The notes: generated by a model from the letters alone, not told the origin. Shown: positions 6,182 to 13,009, numbered from the stretch's first letter. The stretch is DNA of 13,919 nt from an uncultured Clostridia bacterium (GCA_944391635.1 CALXUL010000098.1:1-13919), one strand, 5' to 3'. Numbers and translations: made by a program.

Positions 6182-7396
6182 ATGATTTCAAAAGAGTGTG
6201 TAGCAATGATTCTTGCCGGAGGACAAGGCAGCAGGCTTGGCGCGTTAACTAAAAAAGTAGCAAAGCCAGCAGTGCCATTTGGCGGAAAATACAGAATAAT
6301 TGATTTTCCACTGTCAAACTGTGTCCATTCAGGTATAGATACGGTAGGAGTTCTGACGCAGTATCAGCCGTTAGAACTTAATACTTATATAGGTAACGGA
6401 AATCCTTGGGATTTAGACAGAAACCATGGCGGAGTATATGTACTGCCCCCTTATCAAAGCGCAAAGGCAGGAGAATGGTATAAAGGTACGGCAAATGCCA
6501 TTTATCAGAATCTTGGTTTTCTTGAGGGTTTTAATCCTAAGAATGTACTTATTTTGTCAGGTGACCACATTTATAAGATGCATTACGGCGATATGCTTGA
6601 AGCACATCAAAAATCGGGTGCGGCGATAACTATTGCAGTTATGCCAGTGCCCTGGGAAGAAGCGAGCAGGTTTGGCATAATGAATGTTGACGCAAACGGA
6701 ATGATTGTGGAATTTGAAGAAAAACCCAAGGAACCTAAAAGTAATCTTGCATCAATGGGTATATATATATTTGATTATAAAGTGCTTAAAAAATATCTTA
6801 CTGATGATGAAAGGGATCCTAATTCATCAAATGATTTCGGGAAGAATATTATTCCTACAATGCTTGCAAATAAAGAAAAGATGCTAAGTTATACTTTTGA
6901 AGGATATTGGAAGGATGTTGGAACGATTCAGAGTCTTTGGGAGGCGAATATGGATTTGATAGATTCGCCGCCTAAGTTTTCGCTTACAGATCGTAGATGG
7001 ACAATATATTCAAGAAATCTTGCGCTTGCGCCGCATTATGTAGGCACAAATGCAAAGATAACAAGATCTACCATTACAGAAGGCTGCTCTATTTACGGAA
7101 ATGTAAATCATTCTGTTATATTTGGTGGTGTAACAATAGGTGAAGGCAGCGAAATAAATGATTCGGTAATTTTGCCGGGGACGGTTATAGGTAAAAACGT
7201 TAAAATCGAAAAATCTATAATAGGTACTGGTGCAAGAATAGGTGATAATGTCCAGATTGGTAAAATTGTATCGGCGGATAATAAATATGAGTCGCCGATG
7301 TGTACGCACGGAATAGTATTAATTGAGGGTGGAGCCTCAATAGACGAGAATGAAGTGATTTCAAAGGGCTCTATGGTTGAAGCGGGGCTGCAATAG
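6182..7396 (+). CDS. glgC: Glucose-1-phosphate adenylyltransferase (ADP-glucose pyrophosphorylase), catalytic subunit
   Basis: Forms ADP-glucose and pyrophosphate from glucose 1-phosphate and ATP, the committed step of bacterial glycogen synthesis. Of 404 residues, the N-terminal nucleotidyltransferase has ILAGGQGSRLG (10-20), KPAVPFGGKYRIIDF (28-42), GTANAIYQN (102-110), LSGDHIYKMHY with catalytic Asp128 (125-135), and FEEKP with the sugar-phosphate-binding Lys181 (178-182). The C-terminal part (about 290-400) is a left-handed beta-helix of hexapeptide repeats (TRSTITEGCSIYG, VIFGGVTIGEGSEI, SVILPGTVIGKNV). AAGGAG (6167-6172) lies 9 nt before ATG. All catalytic residues are present, unlike the paralogue next to it. 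Length agrees with Bacillus GlgC. Allosteric effectors cannot be read from sequence alone. Confidence 0.97.
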   Translation: MISKECVAMILAGGQGSRLGALTKKVAKPAVPFGGKYRIIDFPLSNCVHSGIDTVGVLTQYQPLELNTYIGNGNPWDLDRNHGGVYVLPPYQSAKAGEWYKGTANAIYQNLGFLEGFNPKNVLILSGDHIYKMHYGDMLEAHQKSGAAITIAVMPVPWEEASRFGIMNVDANGMIVEFEEKPKEPKSNLASMGIYIFDYKVLKKYLTDDERDPNSSNDFGKNIIPTMLANKEKMLSYTFEGYWKDVGTIQSLWEANMDLIDSPPKFSLTDRRWTIYSRNLALAPHYVGTNAKITRSTITEGCSIYGNVNHSVIFGGVTIGEGSEINDSVILPGTVIGKNVKIEKSIIGTGARIGDNVQIGKIVSADNKYESPMCTHGIVLIEGGASIDENEVISKGSMVEAGLQ

Positions 7397-7446
7397 TAAA
7401 AGAGAAAACTTGCATTTTTAACTTGCAGAGAAAGGATTGAAGGAAA

Positions 7447-8562
7447 ATGAGAGATACAATGGGAATAATAATCGCGGGTGAAGAAAAAATCCCGCCGATT
7501 ACCGATATACGCTCTATTGCGGCGCTTCCGATTGCAGGAAGATACAGGATTATAGATTTTGTGTTGTCAAATATGGCGAATGCGGGGATAATTAACATTG
7601 GTGTTGCAACTGAATCAAAATATTCGTCGCTTATGGACCATATAAAATCAGGTAATCCTTGGGACTTGGATAGAAAGAATCAGGGACTTAATATTCTGCC
7701 GCCTAACCTTGAACATTTATCTACCGGAGTCATAAAGGGTAACATTGATATGCTTGCAGGAATAAAAGAATATATAAGACGCTCACATCAGACATATGTA
7801 ATTTTATCGCTTGGTGCATGTCTTTATAATATTGACTTTAAGAAGGTAATGCAGGCACATCTTGACACTCAAGCTGATATTACGGCGTTATATAAGGATT
7901 TTAGCGGTTTAGAGGAACGCGAACTCTCAAGATTTACATTATTTGATATTAACGAAAATCATATGATTTGTGATGTAGAGGTTCAGCCGTACTACCCCAA
8001 AACAGCTAATGCAAGTATGGGTGTATATATCATGGAAAAAATGCTTTTGGAAAGCATTATAGATGAGTGTTCAGCACGAGGCGACCATGATTTTGTGAAG
8101 GACGCTATTGCGAAAAAGATAAATGGACTTAGAGTTTTTGCGTATGAACATAAAGGATATGCAGATATGATAGACTCAATGAAATCATATTACAGAAATA
8201 ATATGCTGTTTTTGAATGAAGATATAAGAAGAGATTTGTTTAATCCTATGTCGCCGATATATACTAAGACAAAAGACCAGACGCCAACAAGATATGGTGC
8301 TGATGCAAGCGTAGCAAATTGTTTTATATCTGATGGATGTGTTATAGAAGGGAAAATAGAAAATTGTATTTTGTCACGTGGAGTAAAAATTGCAAAAAAT
8401 GCAGTAATTAGAAATTCCATAATAATGCAGGATTCGGTGATTGAGGAAGATGTTGAGCTTGACCATGTAGTATTTGATAAAGAAGTTTACATTACAAAGG
8501 GAAGAAAGCTGATTGGTCAGGAAAGTTATCCATTGGCGATAGCAAAGGGGACAAAGATATAA
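7447..8562 (+). CDS. glgD: GlgD, degenerate (regulatory) ADP-glucose pyrophosphorylase subunit
   Basis: A 371-residue paralogue of GlgC with the same two-domain plan: a nucleotidyltransferase-like fold (ALPIAGRYRIIDFVLSNMANAGI, 26-48; SGNPWDLDRKNQGLNILPP, 68-86) and a C-terminal hexapeptide helix (about 288-360). The catalytic parts have decayed. The GGxGxRLG loop is replaced by AGEEKIPP (10-17). The SGDHIY catalytic Asp aligns with Ala124 in SLGACLY. The FEEKP lysine aligns with Gln180 in VEVQP. It is thus very unlikely to make ADP-glucose alone. In Bacillus-type bacteria GlgD pairs with GlgC and changes its activity; that role here is inferred from homology and the adjacent gene, 50 nt downstream of glgC. 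Start ATG has AAAGGA about 10 nt upstream. It ends the operon. Confidence 0.95.
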   Translation: MRDTMGIIIAGEEKIPPITDIRSIAALPIAGRYRIIDFVLSNMANAGIINIGVATESKYSSLMDHIKSGNPWDLDRKNQGLNILPPNLEHLSTGVIKGNIDMLAGIKEYIRRSHQTYVILSLGACLYNIDFKKVMQAHLDTQADITALYKDFSGLEERELSRFTLFDINENHMICDVEVQPYYPKTANASMGVYIMEKMLLESIIDECSARGDHDFVKDAIAKKINGLRVFAYEHKGYADMIDSMKSYYRNNMLFLNEDIRRDLFNPMSPIYTKTKDQTPTRYGADASVANCFISDGCVIEGKIENCILSRGVKIAKNAVIRNSIIMQDSVIEEDVELDHVVFDKEVYITKGRKLIGQESYPLAIAKGTKI

Positions 8563-8566
8563 TTTA

Positions 8567-8600
8567 AAAAACGGATGTGAAATTTTCGCATCCGTTTTAT
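8567..8600 (+). terminator. Terminator of the glgBCD operon
   Basis: AAAACGGATG (8568-8577) pairs with CATCCGTTTT (8589-8598); the inner TGAA/TTCG part can pair further. The 3' arm ends in TTTT. It starts 5 nt after the glgD stop. The A-run on the left arm gives some function on the other strand too. Confidence 0.85.
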
Positions 8601-8611
8601 GATTATGTGCG

Positions 8612-8637
8612 TTAATGATGATTAAATTGATCATTAA
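8612..8637. repeat. AT-rich inverted repeat between two terminators
   Basis: TTAATGAT (8612-8619) and ATCATTAA (8630-8637) are a perfect 8-bp inverted repeat around a 10-nt loop. On the + strand GGTTTTTATATT follows, so it may be a back-up terminator for glgD, although the stem is weak. Confidence 0.4.
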
Positions 8638-8654
8638 AGGTTTTTATATTAAAC

Positions 8655-8683
8655 AAAGCCGCAGATACTTGATCCGCGGCTTT
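8655..8683 (-). terminator. Terminator of ftsZ
   Basis: AAAGCCGC (8655-8662) pairs with GCGGCTTT (8676-8683), with GAT/ATC extending the stem past an A-C mismatch. On the - strand it follows the ftsZ stop by 9 nt and leads into TTTGTTTAATAT. On the + strand TTTTT also follows, so it may act both ways. Confidence 0.8.
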
Positions 8684-8692
8684 TTGGCATTA

Positions 8693-9841
8693 TTATTTAT
8701 TTTTCAAAAAGCTTGGAACATTAATGTTGTCAATACCGTTATTTAATGTTCTTGAAAAGATTGAATTATCGTCATTAGAGCTCGAAGAACCAAATGTAGG
8801 TATACGACGTTCAGGTTCAGAAGCATTTCCGCCAACAGCAAAAGGTGTGTTGGATTTTATGCCGCGCTTGCTTGCGGCGTTAAGTCCGGTAGCAACAAGT
8901 GTAACCTTAATTTCATCACGAAGGCTGTCATCGGTTGCTGTTCCAATAATAATTTGAGCATCTTCTGAAACCATTTCACTAACAATAGCGGAAGCCTCAC
9001 TCATCTCAATAAGCGAGAATTCAGGACCGCCGGTTACATTAAGGAGGATACCCTTTGCACCGGTAATGCTTGTTTCAAGCAGCGGAGATTCAATAGCCTG
9101 ACGAACAGCGTCTGATGCGGCATTTTCGCCTTTTCCGTAACCAATACCCATATGAGCAACGCCGGAATCTCTCATAACTGTACATACATCAGCAAAGTCA
9201 CAGCTAATAAGACCGTCCTGAGCGATTATTTCAATTATACCTTCTACGCCCTGACGGAGAACTTCGTCAGCAAGCTTAAAGGATTCATTTATGTTCACTT
9301 TTTTGTCAGCTACTTTAAGCACAAGGTCGTTGGGAATGGTAACAATTGAGTCAACATTGGCGGCAAGTTCTTCTATGCCGGCAATAGCCTTTTGCATTCT
9401 TGTTTTACCCTCAAAGAAGAAAGGCTTAGTAACTACTGCAACGGTAAGTATTCCCATTTCTTTTGCCATTTTAGCAATCACAGGAGCTGCGCCGGTGCCC
9501 GTGCCGCCGCCCATTCCTGCGGTAACAAACACCATTTCAGTATCTTTCAAAACTTCACGAATTTGATCTTCATTTTCTTCTGCGGCTTTTTTACCTACTT
9601 CAGGTTTTGCGCCTGCGCCGAGTCCGTTTGTAAGCTTAATTCCAATCTGGAGTACAGTAGGGGCTTTAACGTGCTTTAACTGCTGTGAGTCGGTATTTAC
9701 GCATATAAATTCAGCATTTCTCACGCCGGCTTCTATCATTCTGTCTACGGCGTTATTACCGCCGCCGCCTACTCCAATTACTTTTATTCTCGCTCCATCG
9801 GTTGGCTGAACCGAATCCAAATCGAGTTCTATATTGCTCAT
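8693..9841 (-). CDS. ftsZ: Cell division protein FtsZ
   Basis: Tubulin-like GTPase that forms the division ring at the membrane. The 382 residues hold the GTP-binding domain with VIGVGGGGNNAVDRM (21-35), NTDSQQL (49-55), GLGAGAKPEVG (73-83) and the tubulin signature GGGTGTG (111-117), then the T7 loop region DGLISCDFADV (209-219), a short variable linker (about 320-370, Ser/Asn-rich) and the conserved C-terminal tail NVPSFLKNK, which binds membrane tethers such as FtsA or SepF. Asp215 and Asp218 of the T7 loop are kept; the preceding position is Ser213 where Asn is usual. ATG has AAGGAGG 8 nt upstream. It has its own promoter in the 153-nt gap after ftsQ and is closed by a terminator. No ftsA is next to it. 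Confidence 0.98.
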   Translation of the reverse strand: MSNIELDLDSVQPTDGARIKVIGVGGGGNNAVDRMIEAGVRNAEFICVNTDSQQLKHVKAPTVLQIGIKLTNGLGAGAKPEVGKKAAEENEDQIREVLKDTEMVFVTAGMGGGTGTGAAPVIAKMAKEMGILTVAVVTKPFFFEGKTRMQKAIAGIEELAANVDSIVTIPNDLVLKVADKKVNINESFKLADEVLRQGVEGIIEIIAQDGLISCDFADVCTVMRDSGVAHMGIGYGKGENAASDAVRQAIESPLLETSITGAKGILLNVTGGPEFSLIEMSEASAIVSEMVSEDAQIIIGTATDDSLRDEIKVTLVATGLNAASKRGIKSNTPFAVGGNASEPERRIPTFGSSSSNDDNSIFSRTLNNGIDNINVPSFLKNK

Positions 9842-9879
9842 TTGTACATCCTCCTTGATTACTGCTTATACATAATAAC

Positions 9880-9908
9880 ATTGTACTATGTTTTTCGAAT
9901 TTATTCAA
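9880..9908 (-). promoter_or_regulatory. Promoter of ftsZ
   Basis: On the - strand TTGAAT (9908-9903), 17 nt, TACAAT (9885-9880). It lies about 24 nt before the ribosome binding site AAGGAGG (9856-9850), so ftsZ can be read apart from murA-ftsQ. Confidence 0.65.
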
Positions 9909-9994
9909 TAGTTATTTAAAATTTTGTCGCAAAATTTAATTATTTTTTGTATTTTACTTAAAAAAACACAATATAATTTGTATATACTGTCAAA

Positions 9995-10777
9995 TTATGG
10001 ACGGTACCTGGCATAACCGGTCTGTGTTAAATCAATTGTACCGCGCGAATTTTCGGTAAGTCTGTTAGATGTAATTGCTTCACGGAACAGGCTGAGCTTA
10101 TGTGAAAGATCTGATGTAGAACCGCAAATACCGTCAATACGGTTTTGGTAATTAAAAGTGAGATTATCCATATCTTCAAAATTAATTACCGTAACTCCAT
10201 CCATTAGTCCTGATTTTCTGAACGTTGCCAATACATCAAGTACCGATTTCAATTTACCGTTATCATCGAGTGAAATTATTTCTCCTGCATTTGATGATGT
10301 AAGCTTTAACCCGGCAAGTTCCATAAGCTCGGGCTTTTGGTCGGTAACCTCAAGGATTTTCCCGTTAACATTGACTATAACGAATGTTTTATTATGAATT
10401 ATATAAGCAATCGGCTCACATTCAACAATTTCAATAATTATTGACGGTGGTATAAGTTTACGTTTGACCGTTACTGTTTCTGCGTATGGGAAAGAAAGAA
10501 TGGCATCCTCGATTTTATTTGTGCGTGTAAGCAGCAGATTTTCGCCTACTACCATACCAAGACTTTGTTCGATCTGGGCAGTATCAATTTTAGAGTTACC
10601 GGTTATACTTACGTTTCGGATATTTAATATCGGTGTGAAAAATAGTATAATGCATAAAAGGATTACACCGAGCAGACCAAATGAAATAAAGCGCCGAATA
10701 AGCTGTGCCCGGCGTCTTTTTTTCTGACGGCGGGAATGGCGTTTCTCGAAGGATTCATCCCTTATTGCATTGCGCAC
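9995..10777 (-). CDS. ftsQ: Cell division protein FtsQ/DivIB
   Basis: Bitopic divisome protein that works with FtsL and FtsB/DivIC. The 260 residues form a strongly basic cytoplasmic tail (about 12-29, RHSRRQKKRRR), one membrane helix (about 31-49, SFGLLGVILLCIILFF), a POTRA domain (about 50-120, ILNIRNVSITGNSKIDTAQIE to IVECEP), and a C-terminal beta region (about 121-260). I chose GTG at 10777: AAGGGAGTGA is spaced 8 nt from it, whereas the GTG at 10786 (3 residues longer, overlapping the murA stop) sits on top of that site. With this start ftsQ begins 5 nt after the murA stop, so the two genes are almost surely co-transcribed and probably translationally coupled. The order murA-divIB-ftsZ is common in Firmicutes. 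Length is near the Bacillus DivIB norm. Confidence 0.93.
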   Translation of the reverse strand: MRNAIRDESFEKRHSRRQKKRRRAQLIRRFISFGLLGVILLCIILFFTPILNIRNVSITGNSKIDTAQIEQSLGMVVGENLLLTRTNKIEDAILSFPYAETVTVKRKLIPPSIIIEIVECEPIAYIIHNKTFVIVNVNGKILEVTDQKPELMELAGLKLTSSNAGEIISLDDNGKLKSVLDVLATFRKSGLMDGVTVINFEDMDNLTFNYQNRIDGICGSTSDLSHKLSLFREAITSNRLTENSRGTIDLTQTGYARYRP

Positions 10778-10782
10778 TATTA

Positions 10783-12036
10783 TCACTCCCTTCTTGTTAT
10801 ACTGGCTCCGCAGAGCGAAAGATATTTTTCTATGTGTTCATAACCACGGTCAATATATTTAATATTGTCAATTATGCTCCTGCCTTCAGCCGCAAGAGCG
10901 GCAACTACGAGAGCTGCTCCGCCTCTTAGCTCTTTTGCCTCAACATGTGCGCCGCAAAGTCGGTCTTTTCCGATTACTACCGCGCATCTGCCGTCAACAC
11001 GTATATCCGCGCCCATACGGATAAGTTCATCAACATGCTGATATCTGTTTTCAAAAATATTTTCCACAAATACGCTGGTGCCCTCCGAAATAGCCGTAAG
11101 CGCCATAAAAGGCGATTGTATATCGGTAGGAAAGCCAGGATATGGCATTGTTTTAATACAGGGCGGAGCTATGGTTCTCTTATCGGCGCATAGTGCAATC
11201 CGGTTTTTTTCGCGCCAGACTTTGCAGCCCATATCTGATAAAAGATTTAAAACAGCACTCATATGAGAGCTGTCCGCCCCGTTTAATACTATTTGACCGC
11301 GTGTTGCCGCGGCGCAAACAAGGTATGTCCCTGCAACGATACGGTCGGGCATAATGTTATGTTCAATTCCATATAACCGGGATACGCCCTCTATTTTAAT
11401 AACACTGCCTCCGCCTCCGGAAATTTTCGCTCCCATGCGGTTTAAGAAATTCTGCAAATCAACTATTTCCGGCTCGCGTGCGGCGTTTTCGAGAGTGGTT
11501 ATACCGTCCGCCATACAGGCAGCAAGCATAACGTTTTCAGTTGCACCGACGCTTGGAAAGTCGAGATGTATTTCTGCGCCGATAAGTTTATCTGCTTTGC
11601 AGTGTATGTATCCGTGTGATTCGGTGATATCTATCCCGAGCGAACGCAGAGCCTTCAGATGAAGGTCAATTGGTCTTTGCCCTATTTCGCATCCTCCGGG
11701 CATACTCACACAGGCTTCACGGCACCGTGCTATTATCGCGCCAAGAAAAATAATTGATGAACGCATTTTTCGCATTAGGGAATCCGGAATAGTACAATTA
11801 TCAATGTTTGACGAGTCAACCTCAAGTATACTGCCTCGGCGCATAACCGAGCAGCCAAGGTTTTCTAATACCTCAACTGTGCTTGACACATCAGATAAAT
11901 CCGGACAATTATATACAACATTTCTGCCGCCGCTTAGCACTGTGGCGGCAAGTATAGGAAGGACGGCGTTTTTTGCCCCCTGCACGGTGATTTCGCCGTC
12001 AAGGCGTTTGCCGCCCTCAATCAGCAAGCTGCTCAA
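10783..12036 (-). CDS. murA: UDP-N-acetylglucosamine 1-carboxyvinyltransferase
   Basis: Cytoplasmic enzyme that transfers enolpyruvate from PEP to UDP-GlcNAc, the first committed step of peptidoglycan synthesis. The 417 residues show the EPSP-synthase fold: GAKNAVLPILAATVL (20-34) with Lys22 and Asn23, and MPGGCEIGQRPIDLH (112-126) with Cys116. A Cys here (Cys115 in E. coli) is the fosfomycin target, so the enzyme is expected to be sensitive. PGFPTDIQSPFMAL and ENRYQHVDELIRMGAD follow. I chose TTG at 12036: it gives SSLLIEGGKRLDG, the family N-terminus, and numbering that matches E. coli (Lys22, Asn23). The GTG at 12048 overlaps the AGGAGG site and is unlikely. It is first in the murA-ftsQ unit, with its own promoter. 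Confidence 0.96.
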   Translation of the reverse strand: MSSLLIEGGKRLDGEITVQGAKNAVLPILAATVLSGGRNVVYNCPDLSDVSSTVEVLENLGCSVMRRGSILEVDSSNIDNCTIPDSLMRKMRSSIIFLGAIIARCREACVSMPGGCEIGQRPIDLHLKALRSLGIDITESHGYIHCKADKLIGAEIHLDFPSVGATENVMLAACMADGITTLENAAREPEIVDLQNFLNRMGAKISGGGGSVIKIEGVSRLYGIEHNIMPDRIVAGTYLVCAAATRGQIVLNGADSSHMSAVLNLLSDMGCKVWREKNRIALCADKRTIAPPCIKTMPYPGFPTDIQSPFMALTAISEGTSVFVENIFENRYQHVDELIRMGADIRVDGRCAVVIGKDRLCGAHVEAKELRGGAALVVAALAAEGRSIIDNIKYIDRGYEHIEKYLSLCGASITRRE

Positions 12037-12047
12037 AGCTAAGAACA

Positions 12048-12053
12048 CCTCCT
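12048..12053 (-). promoter_or_regulatory. Ribosome binding site fixing the TTG start of murA
   Basis: AGGAGG (followed by TG) on the - strand, 11 nt before TTG at 12036, or 9 nt if the TG is counted in the pairing. The upstream in-frame GTG shares bases with this site. Confidence 0.65.
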
Positions 12054-12060
12054 ATTTATT

Positions 12061-12101
12061 TGCTGAATATACAGCACAAAACTCATATTATATAATATGA
12101 G
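12061..12101 (-). promoter_or_regulatory. Paired hairpin/palindrome in the murA leader
   Basis: A perfect 20-bp palindrome, with half-site CTCATATTAT, spans 12082-12101. A second inverted repeat, TGCTG-6 nt-CAGCA (12061-12076), lies between it and the ribosome binding site at 12048-12053. Both are downstream of the predicted transcription start (about 12125). The palindrome could be an operator for a dimeric regulator or a weak RNA stem. Confidence 0.5.
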
Positions 12102-12131
12102 CTTAAAATAAAAGTGTTCCGCCAGGTAATT

Positions 12132-12160
12132 ATTATACCAGATTAATTGTTTAAAATCAA
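12132..12160 (-). promoter_or_regulatory. Promoter of murA-ftsQ
   Basis: On the - strand TTGATT (12160-12155), 17 nt, TATAAT (12137-12132), with TGG just before the -10 (extended -10). The predicted start is near 12125, giving a leader of about 90 nt. Confidence 0.8.
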
Positions 12161-12295
12161 CATTTTTCATATGTTTGTAACCTAAGAGTAAAACAAATAA
12201 AAGAATTATAAATAAAATATGTTTTAAACAGGATATTTATCAGGCAGACATATTTTCTAAACTTAGCAATAATACATAAAAGTGTATAATATTGC

Positions 12296-12335
12296 AAAAA
12301 AAACTGTACGGCGCAATATGAGTGCCGTACAGTTT
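12296..12335 (-). terminator. Terminator of hpf
   Basis: AAACTGTACGGC (12301-12312) pairs perfectly with GCCGTACAGTTT (12324-12335): a 12-bp stem with an 11-nt loop. On the - strand it is followed by a run of eight T (12303-12296). It lies 20 nt after the hpf stop. Confidence 0.93.
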
Positions 12336-12355
12336 TTGATAATTTAATAACTTAT

Positions 12356-12895
12356 CTATTCAACAGATTCTATTAAAGCATAATTTCCATCACGACGTTC
12401 ATAGACTACATTCATTTCGTCGGTATCGACATTTTTAAATACGAAAAAGTTATGACCTAAAAGCCGCATTTGAAGAACAGCTTCTTCTGGAGTCATTGGT
12501 TTTACCTGAAAACGCTTTGTTTTAACAATCCTATACTCGCTTGTGTCCTCGCCGCCGAGGTAATCATCTCCGCTTAGCAGATGATTATCGTTTAGAGCTT
12601 CGCGTTTAATTTTTTTAGCAAGCCTTGTTTTGTTTTTTCTAATTTGGCGTTCTATAAGATCAACTATTTCATCAATTGCAGTTTTTGCATCAACTTCGGT
12701 AACCTCGGCGCGGTAAATCATACCGCCGGCATAGATTGAAGCTTCAACATATTCTCTGTCTTTGACGGTGCCTACCACAATTCGAGCCTCCGGTTCATCC
12801 TTGAAAAATTTATCAAGTTTACTGAGTTTTGACTGAATATAGTTGTTTACGCCGTCCTTTAAGGTGATTTTCCTTGTGATAATGTTGAACTTCAT
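12356..12895 (-). CDS. hpf: Ribosome hibernation promoting factor, long form
   Basis: Binds the 30S decoding region in stationary phase and joins two ribosomes into inactive 100S dimers. The 179 residues have the two parts of the long form: an N-terminal S30AE/YfiA domain (about 1-105, beginning MKFNIITRKITLKDGVNNYIQ and ending in the basic RQIRKNKTRLAKKIKREA), an acidic flexible linker (about 106-125), and the C-terminal dimerisation domain (about 126-179, VKTKRFQVKPMTPEEAVLQM, LGHNFFVFKNVDTDEMNVVYER). The short gammaproteobacterial HPF (about 95 residues) lacks the last part. ATG at 12895 has AAAGGAG 8 nt upstream. It is a single-gene unit with a strong terminator. Upstream lie a GAGAG/CTCTC hairpin (12924-12937) and a SigB-like motif. 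Confidence 0.97.
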   Translation of the reverse strand: MKFNIITRKITLKDGVNNYIQSKLSKLDKFFKDEPEARIVVGTVKDREYVEASIYAGGMIYRAEVTEVDAKTAIDEIVDLIERQIRKNKTRLAKKIKREALNDNHLLSGDDYLGGEDTSEYRIVKTKRFQVKPMTPEEAVLQMRLLGHNFFVFKNVDTDEMNVVYERRDGNYALIESVE

Positions 12896-12946
12896 AAGCT
12901 CATCTCCTTTGCGTGTTAATACCGAGAGTTTACTCTCATGATATAT

Positions 12947-12972
12947 TTACCCATATTTTACTGCGGTTAAAC
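12947..12972 (-). promoter_or_regulatory. Possible SigB-class promoter of hpf
   Basis: On the - strand GTTTAA (12972-12967), 14 nt, GGGTAA (12952-12947). This is close to the SigB consensus of Bacillus (GTTTAA, 12-15 nt, GGGTAT). The related SigF/SigG class is also possible. I see no good SigA promoter with correct spacing in the same stretch. No sigma gene is in the window, so which factor reads it is unknown. Confidence 0.45.
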
Positions 12973-12980
12973 ATTTTTTC

Positions 12981-13009
12981 TTGCAAAACGAGGAATAATT
13001 TAGTATAAT
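12981..13009 (+). promoter_or_regulatory. Promoter of the GT-C-like gene
   Basis: TTGCAA (12981-12986), 17 nt, TATAAT (13004-13009). The transcript would start near 13016. It is divergent from hpf, with the two promoter regions nearly touching. Confidence 0.7.

Larger units (their letters stand above)
12037..12355. other. Spacer between murA and hpf
   Basis: 319 nt, AT-rich, with no credible gene. From murA outward it holds the murA ribosome binding site, the leader palindromes, the murA promoter, about 130 nt (12161-12295) in which I see nothing convincing, and the hpf terminator (12296-12335). Confidence 0.65.

Noticed and set aside
7407..7427. Direct repeat AACTTGCA twice, 13 bp apart, between glgC and glgD
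   Set aside because: Short, only two copies, inside an operon spacer with no sign of a promoter; chance is enough.
9966..9993. TTGACA on the - strand just after the ftsQ stop
   Set aside because: The nearest -10-like TATATT is only about 12 nt away, too close for a working promoter; the pair at 9880-9908 is better placed for ftsZ.
12285..12290. TATAAT on the + strand near the hpf terminator
   Set aside because: No gene lies downstream on the + strand for over 700 nt and there is no matching -35; it is expected by chance in AT-rich DNA.
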